Shown here: one piece after another, positions 1 through 10,000 of the stretch | How the letters are laid out: every line of letters starts with the position of its first letter | How positions within the stretch are numbered: position 1 is the first letter of the stretch | Assembly: GCA_001584585.1 (NCBI GenBank) | Contig: LSYV01000069.1 | Span: 36,970-53,670 of the forward strand | Source: Gonium pectorale | Taxonomy: Eukaryota > Chlorophyta > Chlorophyceae > Chlamydomonadales > Volvocaceae | Length of the DNA stretch: 16,701 nucleotides | Direction of reading: 5' to 3' | Position numbers and translations under genes: made by a program | Notes under the pieces: generated by a model | The model's input: only the letters and a program-made list of their open reading frames with translations | Databases searched by the model: none | What the model was told of the DNA's origin: nothing

Positions 1-357
1 ACCTAGTCACTGCACTACACTACACTACACTACACTACACTACACTACACTACACTACACTACACTACACTACACTACACTACACTACACTACACTACAC
101 TGCACTGCACTACACTACACTACACTACACTACACTACACTACACTGCACTGCACTGCACTACACTACACTACACTACACTACACTACACTACACTACAC
201 TACACTACACTGCACTGCACTGCACTACACTACACTACACTACACTACACTACACTACACTACACTGCACTGCACTACACTACACTACACGACACGACAC
301 TACACTATACTACACGTCGCCCCACTTGACGGACGGCTCCTTTCTACCCGCCTCCAG
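1..357 (+). other. 3' part of an upstream intron
   Basis: This stretch is almost entirely a pentanucleotide array (about 8-315) followed by a pyrimidine-rich end, tcctttctacccgcctccag, whose final AG at 356-357 is a good splice acceptor. The clear protein homology begins right after it at 358. No exon is recognisable here, so the start codon, signal peptide and first part of the ligand-binding domain must lie upstream of the window. The reading frame stays open through the array because CACTA repeats contain no stop codon in the forward frames, but that alone is not evidence of coding. Confidence 0.75.
8..315. repeat. (CACTA)n/(CACTG)n pentanucleotide microsatellite
   Basis: About 60 tandem copies of a 5-bp unit are visible. 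Most copies are CACTA, with clusters of the CACTG variant (around 8-12, 101-110, 146-160, 211-225 and 266-275) and a few GACAC/TATAC variants near the 3' end (about 290-310). The clustering of variant units suggests growth by slippage or unequal exchange of blocks of several units. The array lies in an intron just upstream of the first visible exon. Confidence 0.97.
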
Positions 358-1011
358 GTGCACCACCACCCGCGCGCCTTCTTCCTGGCGAGCGGGCCTT
401 CCTACCCCGCCTGGGTCGCCAAGCTGGGGGCCGCGGCGGAGGGCCTGCTGGGCGCGGCGCAGTGGCACCCCAGCGTCCGATACTCGCCGGCCGTGCCGGA
501 GGCGGAGGCGGAGGAGCGTTCCGGCGTCGGCGGAGGGACCGGGCCCGCCGCGGCGTTGGCGGCGCCGACGCCGTCGCCGACGGCGCTGGCAGTGGCGCTG
601 CTGGGCAGCTCGCTGTCCTACACGCAGACGTACACATCCATCGTGGGGTCGGCGCCTGGCGCCGCCGCCGCGGCGGCGTCGGCGGCGGTCACAGCGCTGG
701 CGGCGGCGCTGACGCAGGCTTTCCTGCGCTGCGACCTCTCGCGTGCCGCCAGCGCCGATGAGCTGCTCTTCCAGCGCGGCGCCATTGACTGCGACCCCGC
801 GGAGCCCAACAGCGACGGCGGCGGCGGCGCAGCCGCCGCCGTCACCGCTGGCGACAAGCTGCTGTACGCGGGGCCGTCGTACGCCAACGTCACTGGGTAC
901 GACATGGTGTATGCGGCGCTTCAGCGGCTGCGCTTCGAGTCGTTCTTTGGGCCGGTGTCGTTCGACGATGACACGCAGCGCAACGCGGAGCTGCTGCCCG
1001 CGACGCTGCAG
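358..1011 (+). CDS. Exon A (window exon 1): end of periplasmic-binding-protein-like ligand domain
   Basis: This exon encodes 218 residues in phase 0 on both sides. It opens with FFLASGPSYPAWVAKLG and AEGLLGAAQWHPSV, then SLSYTQTYTSIVGSAPG, an Ala-rich helix ending in LTQAFLRCD, and MVYAALQRLRFESFFGPVSF near the end. This order matches the C-terminal half of Leu/Ile/Val-binding-type (Peripla_BP/ANF receptor) domains: a strand-helix with a 'gaaqW' motif, a 'Y...Y' segment, an 'AAxxALxxA' helix, then 'FxGxxSFD'. Ala/Gly insertions (about residues 45-75 and 150-165) widen the loops. The domain would face outside the cell. The acceptor is CCTCCAG at 351-357; the preferred donor is CTGCAG|GTGGGG at 1012, but copies of this donor follow in the intron. 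Confidence 0.85.
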
Positions 1012-4000
1012 GTGGGGAGGAGGGAAACGGGTCGCGGCGGGGCTTTGGGGGTTTACGCAGTTCGAGCGAGCGATGAGCGGTGTGTGGGTCTGGAGGTGCT
1101 GGCCGCCACGCTGCAGGTGGGGTGGGTGGGTTACGGAATAGGGGGTGCTGGCCGCCACGCTGCAGGTGGGGTGGGTGGGTTACGGAATAGGGGGTGCTGG
1201 CCGCCACGCTGCAGGTGGGGTGGGTGGGTTACGGAATAGGGGGTGCTGGCCGCCACGCTGCAGGTGGGGTGGGTGGGTTACGGAATAGGGGGTGTGGGCG
1301 ACGCTGCAGGAGGGGTCTAGGGATGCCTCAGTCCGTGGGCAAGCTGAGCGGTGTGTGGGCGGTGATGAAGTAACACATGATCCGGGTCGCATGTGCGGCC
1401 GGACTGCCAGGGTGGGTGAAGGATCATGCGGGGTGTTTGGGTGTTGTTGGGTTTCGAGACCTGGACCGAGCCGATGTCCGAGCGGAGGCAAACGGACTAG
1501 CGTCGGAGGAGGCGGTCTCTCCCTGTTGGAGGCTGGGGGACTGCGTGCGAGGGCGGGCTTCGCCGTAGTCCTCGTAGGGGCAATCGCGCTGCCGTGGTAG
1601 GGGTCGCGTCATGTGCACGTCCTCGGCGTACACCGCCTGAAGAGGGCGGAGGGGGTGTAACTAAGGGGAGGGGGCACAGAGGCGGTGGTTAGTAGCGGGT
1701 GGCTGACGAGAGAGCGCTGTTTGGCGGGACTGCCGGTAGCTCCTTGGCCACCCCCGGCGCTGGCCGCCGAATCCAATCGTCGTCCTTTACCTAATCCTAG
1801 CCCACATCTTCTGCGCTCATCGCATTTTGAGGACGTGCGCCACTTGCTGCCCGCCGCCGGCCAGGTCCTAGGCGGCCACGCGCAGACCATCTTCCCGCTG
1901 GAGGCCTCTGCCGCGCCCGGCGTCATGCCCGCGCCAGGCAGCGGCGCCGCCGCCGCCGCGGGCGACGGGCCGCGGCATGTCTTTGGCGGCCTGACGCGCG
2001 GGGCGGCGGCAGTGGTGCTGGTCCTGGCAGTCGCGGTGGTGCTGCTGAGCGGGCTGGTGGCGGTGCTGCTGCTGCGCCGCCGCCGGCGGGGCGCGCGGGC
2101 GCAGCAGCCGCTGGAGGAGCTGGTGGCGATTCGCTTTGAGGACCTCACCGACATCCGGGCGCCTGTCAGGGTGGGGCGGGGTGCAGGGGGTGGTTGGGGT
2201 GGGCGGGGATACCGTATGCGGAGTGGCTGGGTGACGGGGAGGGGCAGGTCGGGTCTGGCCGTGGGCCCAGAATCGGCTTCGTGACCATCCTAGACAAGGC
2301 TGGTTCGCCGATGCTGCGAAGGGCTTGGCGTGACCCAGCCGCCCGACCCGGCGCAGGCTTGCATGTTGCAACCCTGGTGGATCTGGCCTGGGGTCCGCCG
2401 CCTACAGTCCGCGGGCCCACGGCACAGAGAGCCCGTCCTCCCCCTCGGGGCCCCTGGGTACTCAAAACCTGCCCGCAGGTGATGGGCGGGCCGGCGCCCG
2501 ACTACGACGTGGGCAACGCCAAGCTCAAGGGGCAGTACGTGGCGCTGCGGCCCCTCACCGACTACTACAGCAGCGGGAGGTGGGGCCGGGGCCTGCGCGC
2601 CGGCCGGGCAGGGGTGCTGGGGCGGGGCAGATAGGGCACCGGACGGATGGGGCGCCGGGGCGAAGAGGGTGGCACTGGGTGCACTGGGGGGCACTTGGTG
2701 CCGGGGCGCCAAGCGCTGGCAGCCAGGGGGTTGATTGACGCGGCTGGGGGGGGGCACACCCCGGGAGTCGGCGGGGAAGGGGATGCTATGGGCTACCGTA
2801 CCTCTGCGTTGCGGGGGGTGAATGCATCAAACGCGTCGTCACACAGGGCGCGCCCTCGCGGGCGTACCCTTGCCGCGGCGGGACTTGCCTCCCATGTCGC
2901 CAGGTGCCTCCCCCACGGCCCCTCGCCTCGGGTAGTCGCCACGCTACCACTGCAGTTACGGCGCCGCGCCACATGCGCCTCAGCTGAACTGCCGCCGCCT
3001 TCCCCCCCTCTTAACGCCCACCATTCCCCTCTCCCCGACTGTGTAACCTCCTCCTTTCGCCCCCATCCTTCGGTCCTGCCTTGCATGGATATCGGGCTAT
3101 ACTGCGGTTAGGCGTAGCGCGCTTTAATCCTTCGCCTCCCGCCCTCGTTACCACCCCGCCCGCCCATTCCCGACCTCGACCCGGATCCCAGGCCCGACCG
3201 CAACGCGCGCCCCGACGACCAGTTCCTGTGGAAGGGCAGCCTGGTGCACCTCAAGTGGCCGCGGCCCGGCCCCGCCGTCGGCCCCACCGCCTCCGTCGCC
3301 GCCGCCGCCGCCGCCCTGGCGGGCGCGCCGTCGGCGCCGCTGCCGCTGCTGCGGGGCACAGCCATCACGGAGCCGGGCCTGCTGCGGTGCGCCTCCTCGG
3401 AGCGGGAGAGGGAGCGGGAGCGGGACGGTGAAGAGGGCCCCTGTCCGGGGCCGGGGCCGGGGTCGGGCGCGTCGCGCCGAACCGCGGGTCGGTCGGTGTG
3501 GCAGCGCGCGCTGGCGGGGGTGTCGAGCCGCCAGGCGGGGCTGCTGCAGGCCTTGCGCACCGACCGCGCGCTGCGGCTGTCCAGCCCGCCGACGCCGCTG
3601 GCGGTGACGCCAGAGGCAGACAGTGAGACAACGGCGGCGGCCAACGGGAGGGCTACCAGTGGCGGCGGCGGCGGTGAGCTGCGGCCGTCAACACGCTGTG
3701 TGGGAGGGCGGCGCAGCGCGAGCGGCGGTGCCGGCGGCGGAGGGTCCGCCAGCGGCCCTGCCGCCTTCGTCGGGGCCGCTATCGCCGGCGCCGGAGGCAG
3801 GTGGACGGTCGACGGCGGCGCCGGCGCGGCCGCCAGCAGCGACGGTGGCGCGCTGGCCGCCGCCGGCGTGGATGCGTTCGCGACCATCCGCGCCACGGCG
3901 CCAGCCTCCCGCCTCCGTCGCATCTCGAGCGCCGCCAGGGTGGATGACGTGGCGCAAGCGGCGGCGGCGGCGGTTGTGGCGGCGACGTCGGCGACCCGCT

Positions 4001-7000
4001 TACAGGACGGCGCGCAGCCCCTGCCCACGTTGGCGGTTGTGGCGCCGGCGGATGACGTAGATCCAGAGTCACCGGCGGCGGCGCCCGAGTGTTTGGGCAT
4101 GAGTCGGGCCCTCGACCGGTTGTCTCTGCGCGGAATCGCCGTACACGCCCTCCACATGGACGGGCACTCCTCCCAATTCAATGGCAGCGACCGACAGGGC
4201 GGCGGCGCCGCAAGCGCCGCCGCCAGCGTTGCCGAGGGCGTCGGACGCGGCAGCGGAGGCGGCACCGCCGCCGTTGCGATGCTGGCGCGCTGCGTCAGCG
4301 GTGGGCGCAGCTGGCGGCAGCTGCTGCGCCGCGCGGCATGCACTTCAGGCGACGGCTCGGCCCGAGGCGGGGCGCTCCTGCTGGAGCCAGAGCGTGAGTC
4401 TGAGCGCGCCCCGTCTCATCCATGCGTGTGGTGTGGGTGGGATGCTGCAGCGGGGGAGGCGGTGGTGGTGGTGAGCCGTGTTGTTACTCCGCTTCTTCGG
4501 CTTGCCAGGTGCCGCATGGGGCCATGTGGGGCATCGCAAACGCGTCTCACGTGTTGCCTCCCGATGCCGGTGTTGGGGGTGCTGCGGCGCCCGGTCTCCT
4601 GGTCTCGATGGCACCGTGCGATGCTACGGTGCCAGCAGTGGCTCTCAGATGAGCTTTACGAGGCATCCCTCCCACGTCCCAGCTGCTGGAATGGTTGAAT
4701 GATCCCAGGCCCCCCGCACTTGGCTGGCTCGGTTCCCTGGCCGCGAGTCGCCGTGTTCGCTCCGTCACCATAACCAAGGTCCAACCGCCGCCGCCTCCCT
4801 TCCCCTCCAGGCAATCCCGCGGCGCGGCACACCCTCAGCGGCGCCCCGCCGGCGGACGCGCCGTCACGGCTGCCGCCGCCGCCGCGCGTAACCTACAGCG
4901 GCGCCCCGCTGCCGCTACCGCAGCCGAGGCAGCCCGCTGCGCCGCCGCCGCCGCCGTTGCTGCCGCCGACAGTAGCGTCCCCACCGCCGCTGCACTTCGC
5001 CACCCCGCGGCTGCTGCCGATGGCCTCCCAGCCGCCGTCGCAGCTGCTGGAATGGCAGCGGGGGCCGCCGCCGCTGCCGCCGACGCATTCCGTCTCAGAG
5101 CATCTAGGCAGCGGCGGCGCCGAGTTCGGATGTGCCGGCGGATCGCCGGCGGCGGTGGCGGCGGCAGGGGCGCTGCCGCTTCCTCTGCTGCCCTCACGAC
5201 CTACCTCGGCGCTTCTGCACTCGACCCAGGACCTGGACGCCGTGCTGTACGGCGCCCGGCCTGCCACAGCCGATGATCGCCAACCGTCAACCGCTGGAGA
5301 TCTGATCGCCTCCGCCGGTAGCCCTGCGTCAGGCCTCCTAGGCTCCCAGCAAGTGGTCATGGCAGCCTCCGTCTCCGCCTGCGCCTCCGCCGCCGGCGGC
5401 GGCGGTGGCGGCGGAGCTGCCGTCGCCGCCGGGGCCAGCAGCAGCGGCGCGGTGCCCACGCCCCTTATGATCCTGGATGTCGAGTGCGATCGGGCAAGCG
5501 CGCGGACCAGCCCGGATTGCTTGGGTTCTTTCGGCAACGTCTCCACCGCCGCGGCCGCCGCCGCCGCCGCTGGCGGACACAGCAACCAGAGCGGTCCTGC
5601 AGCATCCGCCAGTGGCGAGGCTTCCCCGCGCGTCACCGGCAGCGGCGCCGCCACCACGGCAACGGGCGCTAGCGGCAGCGGCAGCGGGAGCGCCTGGCCG
5701 CTGATGCGCGCCGTCACCGCCCTGTCGGCGGCACTCGGTCACCGGACGCGCATCGGCGGTGGCGGCGGCGGCTCCCTCAGCTGGCGCAGTCGTACCGGCA
5801 GCGGCGGCGGCGCGGGCGCTGCCCCTTCCGCTCTGCCGCCGCTGCCGCCGGGCCAGCGGCGGCCGCGGCGTCTCCTTGACGACATGCCCGTAACCGACGT
5901 CAACGTAGGCGCCGGCGGCGGCGGCGGCGGCAGCGGCGGCGGCAGCGGCGGCGGCAGCGGCGGCAGGCAGGTGTCCGTCAGCTCCGCGGCGCTCTCGTCG
6001 GGCGCAGGGTCTGGCGGCGCCGCCATCTCCAACTACAACCCGCTCTTCCACGGGGACTGCGACGCCGGCGCTGCTGTGAACCCGGCGCCCTCCGCCGAGC
6101 CGACTGCGGTGGCAGAAGGCGGACCTGGCGCGGGTGGCGGCGGCACCGGCGCCGGCAGCGGAAGAGGGTCGCAGGCGGATCTGCCCGGCCCTTCGCCGCC
6201 GTCACAACGTGGCAGGAGCTGCACCAGCGTCGGTGGCTACTTCGGTGGTGCCGACGGCGGTGGCGTGAACGCCGGCGTGGAAGTCGGTGGCGGCACCACC
6301 CCGACTGCGGCCGGGCAGCGCGCCATGATTCGCGCTGTCACCTTGCCGCGCAGCCGCGCGGCGCCTTGCAGCGCAGGCGCTCACGGCCCCGGCGCGGCCG
6401 CCGCCGGCGCCGTCGACGCAGCTGCCGCCGCGAGCAGCTCCACCAACCTGCGCCACGCGGCCGCCGGCCCGCACGTGCCCCACAGCGCCCCGCTCCCCAA
6501 GCTGTTTCCCCCATCCGCCGCCTGCCGCGCCGGTGACGGCGGCGCCAGCCCGCTGCATCCATACCACGCCCAATCCATCGTCGGCTCCGCCTTCGGCTCC
6601 GTCATCGGCCGCGGCGGCGGCGGCGGCGGCAGCCGCAACTCAGCGCCCCTCGCGGCGGCGGCGGCGGCGCCTCCGCCGCCCGGCAGGCGACTGATCGGCA
6701 GCAAGCGCCAGCTGGCGCACATCATCTGGCGGCTCAGCCGGCTGCAGCACCCCAACGTGCTGCCGGTGCTGGGTATCGTGTGGGACTTCCCCGGCCTGCC
6801 CCTGCCCGTGCTGGTGACGCAGGTACGGCGCACTGTGTACGGCGCACAACGTCGCTGCGCTTACAACCTATCGCTGTCTCTCGCTCAGCTCGGCCCCTGC
6901 ACTATCCCCGATCTCGGGCCCGGTCCGCCGCCACATGGCTCGCGCCCCCGGCCAGTCCTCCTTCGCCCCGCCCTGCCCCGCAACGCGCAAGGCCGTGACT

Positions 7001-10000
7001 TGCTCTCCAGGAACCCTCGGACCCCAGAAACCCCTCAGGCGCTCCCCAGACCCCCGTCGTTTCGGCGATTCGGTTATCCTCTCGATCATGCCACGTCCGT
7101 CGCCTTGATCGCACCCCGCCCCGCCCCGCCCCGACCCGCCCCGACCCGCCCAGTTCGAGGAGTTTGGTAGCCTGTCCGGCCTGCTCGACAACAGCACCGT
7201 CGTCATCGACAACGCCCGCCGCCTCGACATCCTGTGCGACGTCGCCAACGCGCTGCGGTACCTGTACGCCCAGGTACGGCGATGTACGGCAGTGCTGCAG
7301 TGCAGTGCAGTACAGTGCAGTGCAGTGCAGAGCGAGCCTGGCCGGGCCACAAGGACCGCCGACGCCGTGGGCAGTTCCGCCCGATGGCCCATGCTGCTGC
7401 AGCGGACAGCGGACATGCGCTTACGTCCGTGCCGTACTTGTGATACATGCCTGCGGCGAATGGGAACATTAGTGCGGGCACACTTTGCATACGGGCACAT
7501 GGCCTCTCTCCGTTGCACGTTGATGTGTCCCCCCGTTTGTGTCGTACGCTGTACGCCGTATGCCGTACCGCAGGACGACCTCACCTTCACAGGGCTGCTC
7601 GGCGCCGCGTCGTGGCGGGTGTACCTGGACAAGCGCTTCAAGGCCAAGGTGGAGGTCACCATCGCGTCCATCGCGCTGGAGAGCCCCGTGTTCGGGGGCG
7701 CAGGTGCGGGGATGGGGAGGGGGGAGGTAAAGAAAGGGAAACGGGTCGCGTCGCGGACACCGAATCGCATACTGAGTAGTAGGAGGAACGGCGGTCCTGG
7801 TAGAGTTGAAGGCGACCTGCAAAACTGCGATGTCAGCGATGAGCGATCCGTGCCGTGGCATACCTTCGAAGTTGTGGTCGCTGATAGATGCTGACATAGA
7901 GAAGGGGAGCCGGCGCGAGACCCCATGCCCACTCGCACAACCTAACACGCGGACAGACTGGCACAGCACTGACACCGCGAGCGCGGGCCTGCCCAGGCGG
8001 ACTTTCCCAACGGCACTGACCCAATCATCACTTTGTACCGACCTACGGGGTGGGCGGGCGGACGGTGGGAGCAGCAGAAGAAGCTGGGGGGGGAGGAGCG
8101 CCGTGTGTGTGGGCGCAGGCGGGGGGCCAGATGGGAGTTGGGGGGCATGGGGAGGCGGCGGACAAGGGGCGCGAAGGGAAGGCATGAGAAGCGGGGCGGC
8201 TGAACGAATCAGTGTCGGCCCGCTTTGAGGCGGGGGTAGTGGGTTTGGAAGGCATTCTCAATGGAGGTGGTGGGGGGGTCCGCCCACGAAGCGACGTGTG
8301 AGAAGGGAGGGGAGAAGGGAGGGGAGAAGGGAGGAGAGAGGGGAGGAGAGAGGGGAGGGGAGAAGGGAGGGGAGAAGGGCAGCGAAGCAGCGTGGCGGAC
8401 GCGCTCGTGCATCCTGGGGGGCGGGAGGCAGGGGGCGGCATCTGCGTACGGCAGTGCACGGAGAGCAGCCCTTCTTGTGCGCAGCCCCTGGGGATGGGCT
8501 CCCTGCCAGGAGGGCGGCGCAGTCGTCGTCGTACGAGGCACGCGGGGGCGGCATGCGGGGGCGGGTTTGTGCGGGTATGTGCGAACCCGGCAGCAGTGCC
8601 TACCCGCCCGTGGCAGCGCACCGCCCCGCCCGCGCCGCACCATCAGACTTCTCCCTGCTGTTCTGGCCCCTTGCCCTCCCCCTCGCCGTCGCGCGTGCAG
8701 GCCGCAACTCGCCGCACTCCCACACAGCCGCCGCCGCCGCCCGCCACGGCTCCGTCACCAGCCCCTACAGCCTCCTCCCGCACGCGCATAGAGCCCACAG
8801 CACGCTGCCCATCTCGCCCTCGCCGCCGTCGCTGCGCCTGGGCGCTTGCGGCGGAGGCGGGGGAGTCGCGGCGGAGGCGGGCCAGCAGCTGCGGCCGGCG
8901 GCGGGAGAGGCGTCGCACTCGTCGCCGCTGCCAGGGCTGTCGCCGCCGCTGCCGCGGCGTCGAACGCCCCACGACCGCTGCGCAGCCGTGGAGGAGGAGG
9001 GGCGGGTGGAGGTGGAGACGGACGAGGCGTCCGCGGATGAGGACGAAGCTCTGCCTCTGCCGCAGCCGCAGCCGCTGCTGCTGCCGCAGTCCACGTCGCG
9101 TCTAGCCGACGCGAGCGCGCACTGGGCGAACCGCCCGTACGGCGCCCCGTACGGCGCCGGGTACGGCATGTACGGGTGCGAGTCGCTGAGCTCGGCGGAG
9201 CCGGAGGACGTGTACCAGTTCGGCCTTATGGCGCTCACGCTGTTTGTGGGTGAGTGGGCTGCCCCATCTGCCAGGCGATGTCGGGGTCCTTGGCAACTCG
9301 GCGGGTTCCGACGGCCGAGAGCCGACCCGACCTCCCCGCTGATTGGGAGTACTGATTGGGAGTACAGCGCAACACAATTGCTAGTGGCGTATGGTTACCT
9401 GCTTTGGCCGAGTCCCCAAGGGGATTCGCTTGAAAGCCGCCCCCCCCCGGCGTTCTCCCTCCTCCCCTTCCGGCTCGCTTTCTCGCTTCCCGCAGCACCA
9501 GGCCCCGCCGCCCACACCCCACGCCACCTCCACCTCCACCTGCTTTCCCACGGACTGAGCGATCCCCTCCCCCTCCTGCGCCTCACTCTTGTTGCCCTCC
9601 CTCCCGTGCGCCCTGTGGACGCGAGCGGCCGGCCTTCCTGCTGTATCTTCATCCTCCCCATGTCCCCGCCCTTGCCCGGGCCACGCAAAACCGCCAATCA
9701 CACCCCCTCCATATCACCTCCACCTCCACCTCCACCCCCTCCCGCGCCCCCCGTCCCCGCCCCCGTCTCCGTCACCTATGCGCAGACACGCCCGTCTCCC
9801 TGCTGGGCCCCTCCCCGGAGCAGCTTGCCGCGGTGGGCACCCTCAGTCCCGCGCTGGCCGCGCTGGTGGCCTCCTGCACCGCCCTCGACCCCGCCGACCG
9901 GCCGCCCTTCGCCGACATCGCCACCCGCCTAGCCGGAGTCGAGCTGCCGCCCGAGCCGCCGCCGGCGGCGCCCGCCGGCGGCGGAGCCGACGGCGACGAC

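Noticed and set aside
8..315. CRISPR-like or telomeric array
   Set aside because: A 5-bp unit without spacers is a microsatellite, and the unit does not match the known algal telomere repeat TTTTAGGG.
8..357. Open frame through the pentamer array encoding a Tyr-Thr-Thr-Leu-His repeat joined to exon 1
   Set aside because: Any CACTA array is free of stops in the forward frames, and a good pyrimidine-rich acceptor separates it from the homologous sequence, so an intron is far more likely.
310..1158. 282-residue minus-strand open frame over exon 1
   Set aside because: It is Arg/Gly-rich shadow coding opposite a G+C-rich exon with clear plus-strand homology and shows no motif of its own.
1657..1661. 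TGTAA as a premature poly(A) site in intron 1
   Set aside because: It lies in an intron whose flanking exons join in phase; internal use is possible but unsupported.
4680..5055. 15-bp repeat cagctgctggaatgg shared by intron 4 and exon 5 as another border echo
   Set aside because: Neither copy sits at an exon border, and short GC-rich matches are expected by chance.
4835..6051. Long minus-strand frames opposite exon 5
   Set aside because: They are mirror images of GC-rich triplet repeats; the plus-strand frame links in phase to kinase and cyclase exons.
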